Counted from the first letter of the stretch, positions 1 to 6,053 are shown. The stretch: 6,637 nucleotides of DNA from Gp6-AA40 sp035649395 (GCA_035649395.1 DASRJR010000453.1:1-6637), one strand, 5' to 3'. Translations and numbers: made by a program. Notes: generated by a model not told the origin, from the letters alone.

Positions 1-654
1 CGTTCCGCCGGGGATCTCGACGTTCTCCTGCCGGATGGCGTTCACCACCTGGTCGATCGACAACCCGTGCGCGTTCAGTTTCTCGACGTCGACGACGATG
101 TGAATTTCGCGGGAGCGGTCGCCGTTCATGGTGACGGCACCCACGCCGTTGACCGATTCGAGCGCGCGCTTCACCTGCTTGTCGGCAATCTCGGTCAGCG
201 TGCGCAGACTCGCGGTCTTGCTCGCGAGCATGATGCTCATGATCGGATCGGCGTCGGGATCCTGCTTCTGGACGACCGGAGGCAGGGTCTCGGGCGGAAC
301 GTTCCGCATCGCGCCGGCGACTTTCTCGCGCACGGCGTTGGCCGCGTCCTCGAGGTTGCGCTCGAGCACGAACCGGATCTGGATGTTGGCCACGCCGCCG
401 GTATTGACGTTCGCCGTCATCTGGTCGATGCCGGCGATGCCGCTGAGGGCGTTCTCCATCGGCATGATGACGGCCGACGTCATCTCGTCGGGCGACGCAC
501 CCGGCAGCCGCAGCGACACGTTGACCTGGGCTGGGTCCGCCTTCGGGAAGAGATCGACGCCGAGGTCGCGGAACGAGAACAGGCCGAGCACTACCAGCGA
601 CATGACGAGCATCGTCGCGAAGACCGGCCGCCTGACGCAGAGTTCTGACAACAT
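1..654 (-). CDS. RND multidrug efflux pump, HAE1/AcrB type (N-terminal 218 residues, runs off the left edge)
   Basis: Inner-membrane proton-driven drug/solute exporter subunit of a tripartite pump; only the N-terminus is in the window. I translated the minus strand from the ATG at 654-652 and the frame stays open to base 1. It begins MLSELCVRRPVF, with the usual cytoplasmic amphipathic start, then one hydrophobic segment at about residues 11-28 (TM1). The porter-domain start follows, with DLFPKADPAQV (34-44), the family-typical LPGASPDEM (50-58), a long helix 100-118 (NLEDAANAVREKV), and VNGVGAVTMNGDRSREIHI (168-186). The visible end is ENVEIPGG (210-217), where AcrB-like pumps have NVELPGG. 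Family members are usually just over 1000 residues, so roughly four fifths is missing. It starts 2 nt after the adaptor gene's stop with a strong Shine-Dalgarno, so the two are one operon. The substrate cannot be told from this part; the HAE1 rather than heavy-metal assignment rests on the PN1 motifs. Confidence 0.93.
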   Translation of the reverse strand, partial: MLSELCVRRPVFATMLVMSLVVLGLFSFRDLGVDLFPKADPAQVNVSLRLPGASPDEMTSAVIMPMENALSGIAGIDQMTANVNTGGVANIQIRFVLERNLEDAANAVREKVAGAMRNVPPETLPPVVQKQDPDADPIMSIMLASKTASLRTLTEIADKQVKRALESVNGVGAVTMNGDRSREIHIVVDVEKLNAHGLSIDQVVNAIRQENVEIPGGT

Positions 655-656
655 CG

Positions 657-1856
657 CTACTCTCCTTGGGCCGCGATGGTCATCCCATCGGTCAGGGTGT
701 CCACGTCCGTCAGCGCCACGCGGTCCCCACGGCTCAAGCCGCCGAGGATCTCCATGCGATCGCCGACCCGGTCGCCGGTCTTGAGCTCGCGCGCCGCCAG
801 CCGATTGCCCTCGACTTTGAACGCTCGATAGACGCCGTAGCGGTACTGCATGGCGCCGTACGGGATCGTCATCACCTCTTCGACCAGCGAGGTCTCGAGC
901 CGCACGCGCGCGAATGTCCCGGGCTTCAACAGCGCCTCGGCATTCGGCGCCAGCGCCTCGAACGCGAACGTCCGCGTCTGGGTGTTCACCGCGGGACTGA
1001 TGCGCGAGACGGTGGCGGCGAAGTCCTTGTCCGGGTAGGCATCGACTCTCAGCGCAAGCGGTTGCCCGACCTTCACCCACGGCGCCATGCGCTCGGGAAT
1101 CTCGGAGAGCAGCTTCAGGGGGTTCACGCGCACGACGGCCATGACCGGCATCTGCGCTTTCACCAGCTCGCCCACCGATACCATTCGCTGCTGGACGAAG
1201 CCATCGAAGGGGGCGCGGATCGAGGCGTCACGCAGCGTCCGCTCGGCCAGCTTCATCGCCGCCCCCGAGGCATCGATATCGGCCGTGAGGTTTTTCGCCT
1301 CCTGCAGCGCGGCATCGTAGGCGGCGCGCTTGAGCCGCAGCGCCGTGTCGGCGTCGTCGAGCATCTGCTGAGAGATGAGTTGGCGTTTGTGCAGTTCGGC
1401 CGCCCGCTCGAAGTTCTGTCTCGCCTGCGTCTGCTCGGCCGCCGCACGCCGCACGTCGGGTGTGTCTTCGACCCGCGGCAGGTGCTCCCGATCGGACGCA
1501 CCCAACTTCGTGAGCGCGCGTGCGTGTGCCGCCCGCTGCTGGTCGAGGCTGTATTGCAGCTTCTCGCGATCGAGGTCGACGAGGGTCTGTCCCGACACGA
1601 CGCGATCGCCGAGATCGGCGAGCACGCGGCGCACGACGCCGTCAACTTCGGAGGAGATCGTGACCTGATCTTCGGCCGCGAGCGTGCCGACGACCTCGAG
1701 GGTGCGGCGAACCGATTCCTGACGAACGGCTTCGGTCTTGACGGGCTTGGCCGCCTGCTTCGGGCCGCCGTCTTGTTCAGCGCTCGAGTCCGAGCATCCC
1801 GCCGTAATGCCGGCCGCGGTACAGAGCACGACCAATATGAGGGCCACCTTCGGCAT
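657..1856 (-). CDS. RND efflux periplasmic adaptor (membrane fusion protein), lipoprotein
   Basis: Periplasmic adaptor that links an RND pump to an outer-membrane channel; 399 aa, normal for the family. The N-terminus is a lipoprotein signal: short, hydrophobic residues 4-16, then lipobox T18-A19-G20-C21, so Cys21 would be acylated and the mature protein tethered to a membrane. The first half of the lipoyl (biotinyl-like) domain is near 66-96 (ISSEVDGVVRRVLADLGDRV). A long helical hairpin rich in Ala/Gln/Arg spans about 97-208, and the second lipoyl half is near 209-242 (ASIRAPFDGFVQQRMVSVGE). Beta-barrel (about 245-325) and membrane-proximal domains follow, ending in GDRVALTDVDTLTDGMTI. An in-frame TAG five codons upstream makes ATG 1856 the only sensible start. 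The ribosome site is weak (AAGG, 4 nt spacing). The RND pump gene follows after 2 nt. No TolC-like channel or regulator lies beside it, so these may be elsewhere or beyond the left edge. Confidence 0.93.
   Translation of the reverse strand: MPKVALILVVLCTAAGITAGCSDSSAEQDGGPKQAAKPVKTEAVRQESVRRTLEVVGTLAAEDQVTISSEVDGVVRRVLADLGDRVVSGQTLVDLDREKLQYSLDQQRAAHARALTKLGASDREHLPRVEDTPDVRRAAAEQTQARQNFERAAELHKRQLISQQMLDDADTALRLKRAAYDAALQEAKNLTADIDASGAAMKLAERTLRDASIRAPFDGFVQQRMVSVGELVKAQMPVMAVVRVNPLKLLSEIPERMAPWVKVGQPLALRVDAYPDKDFAATVSRISPAVNTQTRTFAFEALAPNAEALLKPGTFARVRLETSLVEEVMTIPYGAMQYRYGVYRAFKVEGNRLAARELKTGDRVGDRMEILGGLSRGDRVALTDVDTLTDGMTIAAQGE
662..667 (-). promoter_or_regulatory. Shine-Dalgarno of the RND gene, inside the end of the adaptor gene
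   Basis: The minus strand reads AAGGAG followed by 7 nt and the ATG at 654. The AAGGAG is made from the codons of the last residues (Gln-Gly-Glu) of the adaptor just before its TAG stop at 659-657. This fixes the RND start and argues for coupled translation of the two pump subunits. Confidence 0.75.
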
Positions 1857-1865
1857 AAGACCTTG

Positions 1866-1871
1866 ATTCTA
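1866..1871 (-). promoter_or_regulatory. Possible -10 element just before the efflux operon
   Basis: In the 90-bp spacer between the divergent adaptor and methyltransferase genes, the minus strand carries TAGAAT (5 of 6 to the -10 consensus), 9 nt before the adaptor ATG. If used, transcription would start at or within a few bases of the ATG, giving a leaderless or near-leaderless message; the weak AAGG before the start would fit that. I see no good -35 at 16-18 nt upstream. I found no convincing promoter facing the methyltransferase and no clear operator palindrome, only a 4+4 GATT/AATC inverted repeat at 1865-1874 that overlaps this element. Confidence 0.25.
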
Positions 1872-1946
1872 ATCCTCACTGGCGTCGGTTTCTGTGACGA
1901 CGCGAGTCAGCGTACGCTTGGACACGTTGCCCTCAACGCAAAGCCG

Positions 1947-2582
1947 ATGAGCCTGAAAGGGCGGTTGTTCGCCTGTCTCTACGATTGGATCACCGCCGGC
2001 CCCGAGGAGGCGGGCCTCCGTGCGCGCCGGGAACGGCTGCTCGAGGGTGCCAGCGGGCGGGTGCTCGAGATCGGTGGCGGCACGGGAGCGAACCTCCCGT
2101 TCTACGGCACCGCGGTCGAGGCGCTCACTATCACCGAGCCTGAGGAGCCCATGGCGCGCAGGCTGGCGCGGAAAGCCCGCGGGCAGTCGCGCGCGATCGA
2201 GCTGGTGCAGGCGCCGGCGGAGCGGCTTCCGTTCGCGGCCGCTTCATTCGACACCGTCGTCTCGACGCTCGTCCTGTGCACCGTCGCCGACCAGGTGCGG
2301 TCGCTGCAGGAGCTTCGCCGCGTGCTGACGCCAGGTGGCCGGCTGCTGTTCCTCGAGCACGTGCGATCGCACGACCCGAACGTCGCCCGATGGCAGGATC
2401 GGCTCAACGGCATCAACCGATTCATCGCGCACGGGTGCAACTGCAACCGCTCGACGCTCGACGCGATCCGAGCCGCGGGGTTCACCATCGCTTCGGTCGA
2501 GCAAGGCGAGCTGCCGAAGGCGCCGCCGTTCGTGCGTCCTCTCATCGTCGGGATCGCGGAAGCGCCAACGGGGACTGGCTAG
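1947..2582 (+). CDS. Class I SAM-dependent methyltransferase (Methyltransf_11 / UbiE- and METTL7-like)
   Basis: Predicted soluble S-adenosylmethionine methyltransferase of 211 aa, substrate unknown. Motif I is VLEIGGGTGANLPFY (about 39-53), the glycine-rich SAM loop. The acidic motif-II position is in LTITEPEEPMARRL (about 60-73), and APAERLPFAAASFDTVVSTL (89-108) is motif III/IV. RRVLTPGGRLLFLEHVRS (124-141) is the usual strand-turn-strand after the active site. The C-terminal part has WQDRLNGINRFIAHGCNCNRSTLDAIRAAGF, with a Cys-Asn-Cys-Asn run where relatives I remember have a single conserved Cys followed by His. The start ATG at 1947 gives an N-terminus (MSLKGRLFACLYDWITAG) like that of relatives; the only in-frame start further up is a TTG at 1863. 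No strong Shine-Dalgarno is visible. It is divergent from the efflux operon. Family members methylate quinones, lipids, thiols or small molecules; nothing here decides which. Confidence 0.88.
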   Translation: MSLKGRLFACLYDWITAGPEEAGLRARRERLLEGASGRVLEIGGGTGANLPFYGTAVEALTITEPEEPMARRLARKARGQSRAIELVQAPAERLPFAAASFDTVVSTLVLCTVADQVRSLQELRRVLTPGGRLLFLEHVRSHDPNVARWQDRLNGINRFIAHGCNCNRSTLDAIRAAGFTIASVEQGELPKAPPFVRPLIVGIAEAPTGTG

Positions 2583-2616
2583 GCGTTCTGCGGCTGAGAA
2601 GGGCCTTCGGGCGCTG

Positions 2617-2625
2617 TGGTAAGAT
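2617..2625 (+). promoter_or_regulatory. Candidate extended -10 promoter for the RRM gene
   Basis: Bases 2617-2625 read TGGTAAGAT, an extended -10 (TGn followed by TAAGAT, 4 of 6 to consensus, with the first, second, fifth and sixth bases matching). No -35 resembling TTGACA is present at the expected spacing, which extended -10 promoters can tolerate. A start about 7 nt downstream would give a 5' leader of roughly 135 nt before the RRM start at 2767. Confidence 0.3.
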
Positions 2626-2688
2626 CGTTGAGTCGTCTGACAGCTGCGCTCAGGCTTTCCGCATCAGATCCGAGTTTCTTCCTCGCCT

Positions 2689-2760
2689 CTCCTGCGTTTG
2701 TCATCGAGCATTCCGTTCGAGCCTGCCATCAGATTCATGGCGTCCCTTTAGACGCAGGAG
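2689..2760 (+). promoter_or_regulatory. Leader RNA that can hide or expose the RRM gene's Shine-Dalgarno
   Basis: The Shine-Dalgarno AGGAG (2756-2760) sits 6 nt before the ATG at 2767. Bases 2752-2760 (ACGCAGGAG) are perfectly complementary to 2689-2697 (CTCCTGCGT), and the helix continues with T-G, T-A and G-T pairs to 2700/2749. This gives 12 consecutive pairs including two wobbles, closing a 48-nt loop. A competing local hairpin, GCGTC (2740-2744) with GACGC (2751-2755) and loop CCTTTA, uses part of the same strand but leaves AGGAG unpaired. A four-codon reading frame, ATG-GCG-TCC-CTT-TAG (2737-2751), overlaps both. The whole 2583-2766 stretch has no gene; 2675-2693 is almost all pyrimidine and CATCAGAT occurs twice (2662-2669, 2727-2734). 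The pairing is seen; a regulatory role is inference. Confidence 0.45.
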
Positions 2761-2766
2761 TAGTGC

Positions 2767-3084
2767 ATGAGTACCAAGCTATACGTCGGAAACCTGCCGT
2801 ATGAGACCACCGAGTCCGATCTTCAGACGCTGTTCGAAACAGCCGGACCGGTGGCGACCATCAACATCGTGCGCGACCGCGCGACCGGCCAGGCGCGTGG
2901 GTTTGCGTTCGTGGAGATGAGCGACGCTGACGGCGCGAAGCGAGCGATCAGCGAGCTCGACAAGCATCAGTACGGCGGGCGGAACCTCACCGTGAACGAG
3001 GCGAAGCCGATGGCGCCGCGCGGCAACGGTGGATCGGGCGGCGGCGGCGGCTTTGGCCGTCAGCGCCGTGAGTCGCGCTGGTAA
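2767..3084 (+). CDS. Small RRM-domain RNA-binding protein with glycine-rich tail
   Basis: Single-stranded RNA binder of 105 aa, of the bacterial/cyanobacterial Rbp type. One RNA recognition motif fills residues 3-80. RNP2 is LYVGNL (5-10) with aromatic Y6; RNP1 is RGFAFVEM (44-51) with aromatic F46 and F48, the residues that stack on RNA bases. A short tail (about 83-105) is rich in Gly, Arg and Ser (GSGGGGGFGRQRR), as in the glycine-rich relatives. The ATG at 2767 has a textbook AGGAG at 6 nt, and the protein begins MSTKLYVGNL as relatives do. In cyanobacteria such proteins are cold-induced and have been linked to mRNA handling; whether that holds here is unknown. It follows the methyltransferase on the same strand but with 184 nt between, so it probably has its own promoter. 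The leader structure suggests control at translation. Confidence 0.93.
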   Translation: MSTKLYVGNLPYETTESDLQTLFETAGPVATINIVRDRATGQARGFAFVEMSDADGAKRAISELDKHQYGGRNLTVNEAKPMAPRGNGGSGGGGGFGRQRRESRW

Positions 3085-3107
3085 ACGTCGGCCAGCGGTT
3101 TCGCGTG

Positions 3108-3120
3108 CGCGGCTTCCGCG
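3108..3120 (+). terminator. Weak hairpin between convergent genes, possible bidirectional terminator
   Basis: The 52-bp gap between the RRM stop (3084) and the MaoC stop (3137 on the minus strand) contains CGCGG-CTT-CCGCG, a 5-bp GC stem with a 3-nt loop. In the plus-strand RNA three further G-U pairs can extend it (3105-3107 with 3121-3123), and CGGCC 3089-3093 can pair with GGCCG 3129-3133 outside it. No U-run follows on either strand, so this is not a classic intrinsic terminator. Confidence 0.3.
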
Positions 3121-3136
3121 TGTCCTGAGGCCGCCG

Positions 3137-3550
3137 CTACGCGTGGGGCGAGCTCGCGAAGGTGAAGCACCAGGCCTCACCCTCGAGCACTGTGGTGCCA
3201 TCCTGTCGCGTGATCTCCACCCGCAGCTGGGTGACCGGCTTCGACGGGTGGACCGATACGACCTCTGCTTCGGCCGTAATCGTGTCGTCGATGTAAACCG
3301 GCGCGGTGAACTTCCAGTTCTGACTGAGAAACACCGTGCCCGGTCCCGGCATGTCCATGGCGACGAGCGCATGCAGGAGGCCCGTGGTCAGGCCACCCTG
3401 CACGACGAGACGACCGAACTTCGTGCCGGCGGCAAACGCCGGGTCGAAGTGCAGCGGGTTGTGGTCGCCCGAAATCTCCGCGAATTGACGGACGTGCTCG
3501 GCTGTGAGCGTCAGGCTACGTGAGGCGCGTTGGCCAACGGCAACTGACAT
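3137..3550 (-). CDS. MaoC-like (R)-hydratase, single hot-dog domain
   Basis: Probable (R)-specific 2-enoyl-CoA hydratase of 137 aa, which would add water across the double bond of trans-2-enoyl-CoA; it would work as a cytosolic dimer. The hydratase-2 motif is clear at 26-40 (ISGDHNPLHFDPAFA): the catalytic pair would be Asp29 and His34, in the D-x4-H spacing of PhaJ-type enzymes. Next comes FGRLVVQGGLTTGLLHALV (45-63), where most relatives have His before Gly and this one has Gln51. GTVFLSQNWKFTAPVYIDDTITAEAEV (71-97) is the central strand set. The ATG at 3550 is chosen because nothing earlier fits; AAGGA lies 11 nt upstream, a long spacing. The gene is last in a minus-strand run behind the FAD oxidoreductase, 84 nt away across a hairpin, so it may be partly uncoupled from that operon. 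It could equally be a MaoC-fold protein acting on a non-fatty acyl-CoA. Confidence 0.88.
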   Translation of the reverse strand: MSVAVGQRASRSLTLTAEHVRQFAEISGDHNPLHFDPAFAAGTKFGRLVVQGGLTTGLLHALVAMDMPGPGTVFLSQNWKFTAPVYIDDTITAEAEVVSVHPSKPVTQLRVEITRQDGTTVLEGEAWCFTFASSPHA

Positions 3551-3578
3551 TTCGTGGAACGTCCTTGTGATTTCTAGC

Positions 3579-3603
3579 GCGGGCCGCCCGTTGGTTGGCC
3601 CGC
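3579..3603 (-). terminator. GC-rich hairpin between FAD oxidoreductase and MaoC genes
   Basis: GCGGGCC (3579-3585) and GGCCCGC (3597-3603) form a perfect 7-bp stem with an 11-nt loop, placed about 30 nt after the FAD oxidoreductase stop and before the MaoC ribosome site. On the minus strand it is followed by GCTAGAAATC, with no U-run, so it may attenuate or protect the 3' end of the upstream message rather than terminate fully. Confidence 0.35.
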
Positions 3604-3634
3604 TGATATCGTCATCGAAAGGCTGTCGTTGGCA

Positions 3635-4789
3635 TTACGGGTTCAGTTGAAACATCTCACGAGATGGCTCCAGAGCGGCGATCGCGCGCACCTCACGCGA
3701 CATTTCGCGGCTGAACTCCCGATGCAGCACCTGCACCTCGTCGTCGGTCCAGGCAAACGAGGCGATCTCGTCGGTCACTTCCAATAACCGCCTCGACAGA
3801 TCGTGCCGCGTCGTTTCGTAGTCGGCAAGAGCCGCGGTGGTTCCTTGGCCGATCGCGCGCGCCAGTAGCTCGGCATCGCGCAGTGCATCGGTGATTCCGT
3901 GGGCGGTCAGTGGATCCTTGAAGTACGCGGCGTCGCCCACGAGCGCCCATCCGGGTCCGGTCGCGCGCTTGATGAACCCGACCTGCCCGCCGAATCCTCG
4001 CACCGGCTCGATCTGCCGTGCCTCGTGAAGCCGCGCGTCGAACACGGCCGACGTGTCGCGAATCAGGCGACGATACGCTCGAGCGGCATTGCCCTGAATC
4101 TCGTCGCGGAAGCGCGCCGACGGCACCGATGCGAACACACAGGTCGCGCCGCCATTGGTCGGAATCGCGCCGATACTCGCACTGTTCAGAAACCGCCAGT
4201 AGTACCCGTCGACCGGGACGCCTTCCCAGTAGCTGTAGAGAACTCCCGCCGAGTGCCGGCCTTCGACAAGCGGCGCCGCACCGACGCGCTGCGCGATCGT
4301 TGACCTCAGTCCATCGGCACCGATGACGATGTCCGCTTCGATGCGTAGGCGCGTGTCACCGGCGAGCGCCGTGATCCCGCGCACCCGCCCGCGGTCATCG
4401 ACGATCACATCGTCCACGCGTACGCCGTAGCGGAACTCGGCTCCGCTTGCCGCAGCGGCATCGACGAGCGTGCGGTCGAGCAACGCCCGTCGCGGGGCAT
4501 ACAAGGCATTGATGCCGAACCGCTCTTCGATCGGGACCGTTAGATCGTGCTCCCGATAGCTGAAGGTGGTGGAGTACACCGGCGGCGTGCCGGCCGCGAC
4601 GATGGAGGGCAGGATCTCCCAGCGATGCAGCTGCAGCACCGCGCCCCGCATCAGCGCATGCGTCGACAGCGTGTCGGAACCGTAGGTCCCTTTGTCGATG
4701 ACCACTACCCGCGCCCCGGCTCGCGCAAGCAGCAGCGCCGTCGCTGCCCCTGCGCAGCGCGAGCCCACGATCAGCGCATCAATTCGCAT
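3635..4789 (-). CDS. FAD-dependent oxidoreductase, PHBH/geranylgeranyl-reductase-like group
   Basis: Predicted group-A flavoprotein (384 aa) that would use FAD with NAD(P)H to hydroxylate or reduce an organic substrate. The N-terminal dinucleotide fold is IDALIVGSRCAGAATALLLARAGARVVVID (3-32), with GxRxxG in place of GxGxxG, a known variant in this family. SDTLSTH (38-44) is a family signature, and R100/R101 in APRRALLD match the usual conserved Arg region. The DG motif is VIGADGLRSTIAQRVG (155-170). The GD motif is WALVGDAAYFKDPLTAHGITDALRDAELL (281-309), whose Asp contacts the FAD ribityl chain. I place the start at the ATG at 4789: AGGAG at 4801-4797 is 7 nt away, and only 1 nt from the alternative ATG at 4795. 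The upstream gene's TAG overlaps that AGGAG, so the two flavoprotein genes are likely translationally coupled. Cytosolic; no signal peptide seen. The substrate is unknown. Confidence 0.9.
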   Translation of the reverse strand: MRIDALIVGSRCAGAATALLLARAGARVVVIDKGTYGSDTLSTHALMRGAVLQLHRWEILPSIVAAGTPPVYSTTFSYREHDLTVPIEERFGINALYAPRRALLDRTLVDAAAASGAEFRYGVRVDDVIVDDRGRVRGITALAGDTRLRIEADIVIGADGLRSTIAQRVGAAPLVEGRHSAGVLYSYWEGVPVDGYYWRFLNSASIGAIPTNGGATCVFASVPSARFRDEIQGNAARAYRRLIRDTSAVFDARLHEARQIEPVRGFGGQVGFIKRATGPGWALVGDAAYFKDPLTAHGITDALRDAELLARAIGQGTTAALADYETTRHDLSRRLLEVTDEIASFAWTDDEVQVLHREFSREMSREVRAIAALEPSREMFQLNP

Positions 4790-4796
4790 GCCCATG

Positions 4797-4801
4797 CTCC
4801 T
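4797..4801 (-). promoter_or_regulatory. Shine-Dalgarno that decides the FAD oxidoreductase start and overlaps the upstream stop
   Basis: The minus strand reads ATAGGAGC then ATGGGCATG. The TAG (4802-4800) ends the CzcO-like gene and its last two bases are the first two of AGGAG. Spacing is 7 nt to the second ATG (4789) and 1 nt to the first (4795), favouring the second. A ribosome stopping on TAG sits on this site, which is the usual arrangement for reinitiation. Confidence 0.7.
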
Positions 4802-6053
4802 ATGCGACGCGCGTCCGTGCGACCGACTGCGCGAGGTCCTGCGCCACCGTCCATGCGTCGTGACCCACGCCATCGATGAAACTGGAGTTGCGGCGTTGCT
4901 GAAAGTTCATGCCGAGGACGTACAGCCCGGGTTCCCGTGTGATTCCACCGGAGTGCGCGATCTCGCCATCCGCATTGAGAACGGGAACGCGCAGCCAGGG
5001 ATAGGCGCGCCGATAGCCTGTTGCCCATACCACTGCACCGATGCGCTCGCTCTTCAAGTCGAGCGTCACGGGACCATCGTCGGCAAGAGGCCACGTCGGG
5101 TTGAAAGGCTCGGGCGGCCGCGCCGCGATGCGAGTGCGCGCGATGAACTCATCGATCCTCATGAGAATCTCGGCCATCTTGACGTCGGCGGCCGCCATGG
5201 TCCCGACGAGATCGTCGTCAAGGCGCACGCGGTGACCGTCGATGTCGCGGATCCTGCCGACCAATCGAACACCGCGATGGCGCAAGACCCCGAGATCGAG
5301 CGACTCATGATCGGGTCTGCCAACCAACTGCAGCGACGGCTGACGACGAGACCGCTCGATATCCTGGACGGCGTCGACGCCCTGGCTCAGGACGCCGAGT
5401 CGATCGAGCCACCACAGGATGTCGTGTCCGCGGTACCGTCGCGGGAGCCGCGTGTGACGCCCCACAGCCAAGGTGACCTGCCTGCCCGAACGCTGAATCT
5501 CGTCCGCGAGCTGCACACCAGTGGAGGACGCGCCAACCACGAGCACCCGCCCCTCCGGCAACCGGTCCGGACGACGATAATCGGAAGCCGCGATCTGCAC
5601 GATCGACGATGCGAGCCGGCGGCTCGCGGAAGGAATGGCGGGCAGATCGCAATACCCCGTGGCAACGACCACGGACGATGCGAACCACTCACCACGGCTG
5701 GTGACGACCCGAAACCCCGTTCCTGCCCGCTCGACGCTCTCCACGTTCGTGTCGGTCAGGATCGGCGCGCCCGACGAGGACGCGTAGCGTTCGAAGAACG
5801 CGATCAGTTCCGGCGCCGACATGAAGCCGTCCGGATCGTTGCCGTCGTACCGGAACCCCGGAAGGCGCGTCATCCAGTTTGGCGTCAACAGACGGAGCGA
5901 GTCCCAGCTCTGGTTGCGCCAACGCTGCGCCAGCCCTCCGCGCTCGAGCACCACGTGTTCGATGCCGAGCTCGGACAGACAGTGGCTCATTGCGAGCCCT
6001 GCCTGTCCGGCGCCGATGACGACGGCTGTGATCCGTTGCACGGGACGACTCAA
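4800..6053 (-). CDS. CzcO/FMO-like flavin- and NAD(P)-binding oxidoreductase
   Basis: Predicted two-dinucleotide flavoprotein of 417 aa, in the broad flavin monooxygenase family. FAD fold: VVIGAGQAGLAMSHCLSELG (11-30), with a Glu at the strand end (VVLERGG, 34-40). Then AQRWRNQSWDSLRLLTP (42-58), typical of CzcO-type proteins. NADP fold: GRVLVVGASSTGVQLADEI (168-186), with Ser in place of the second Gly. ATGYCDLP (131-138) and VVWATGYRRAYPWL (341-354) are the two ATG motifs. The usual His of the FMO fingerprint is absent: residues 153-159 read QIAASDY. The stretch GRHTRLPRRYRGHDILWWLDRLG and PSLQLVGRPDHESLDLG suggest a defined subfamily with no function I know. The start is TTG at 6053, overlapping the OsmC stop as TTGA; a GTG at codon 5 is the alternative. 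There is no clear Shine-Dalgarno, so reinitiation is likely. Cytosolic. Confidence 0.88.
   Translation of the reverse strand: MSRPVQRITAVVIGAGQAGLAMSHCLSELGIEHVVLERGGLAQRWRNQSWDSLRLLTPNWMTRLPGFRYDGNDPDGFMSAPELIAFFERYASSSGAPILTDTNVESVERAGTGFRVVTSRGEWFASSVVVATGYCDLPAIPSASRRLASSIVQIAASDYRRPDRLPEGRVLVVGASSTGVQLADEIQRSGRQVTLAVGRHTRLPRRYRGHDILWWLDRLGVLSQGVDAVQDIERSRRQPSLQLVGRPDHESLDLGVLRHRGVRLVGRIRDIDGHRVRLDDDLVGTMAAADVKMAEILMRIDEFIARTRIAARPPEPFNPTWPLADDGPVTLDLKSERIGAVVWATGYRRAYPWLRVPVLNADGEIAHSGGITREPGLYVLGMNFQQRRNSSFIDGVGHDAWTVAQDLAQSVARTRVA

Noticed and set aside
67..784. Plus-strand open frames over the left end
   Set aside because: They are antisense to the RND pump, whose N-terminus reads cleanly on the minus strand to the window edge.
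666..1946. Very long plus-strand open frame running in from 666 and continuing into the methyltransferase
   Set aside because: It lies antisense to the adaptor gene, whose signal peptide, lipoyl domains and hairpin are unmistakable. The plus-strand translation is Arg/His-rich with no family motifs; only the part from the ATG at 1947 is a real protein.
2102..2545. Minus-strand open frame inside the methyltransferase
   Set aside because: Ser/Arg-rich antisense shadow with no motif; the plus strand has all the SAM-methyltransferase motifs.
2598..2608. GAAGGGCCTTC inverted repeat after the methyltransferase as a terminator
   Set aside because: The arms are separated by one base, too close to form a hairpin, and no U-run follows.
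4790..4873. Longer N-terminus for the FAD oxidoreductase
   Set aside because: The extra 28 residues are Arg/Ser-rich, overlap the C-terminal coding sequence of the upstream flavoprotein, and lack a ribosome site, while ATG 4789 has AGGAG at 7 nt and starts right at the FAD-binding strand.
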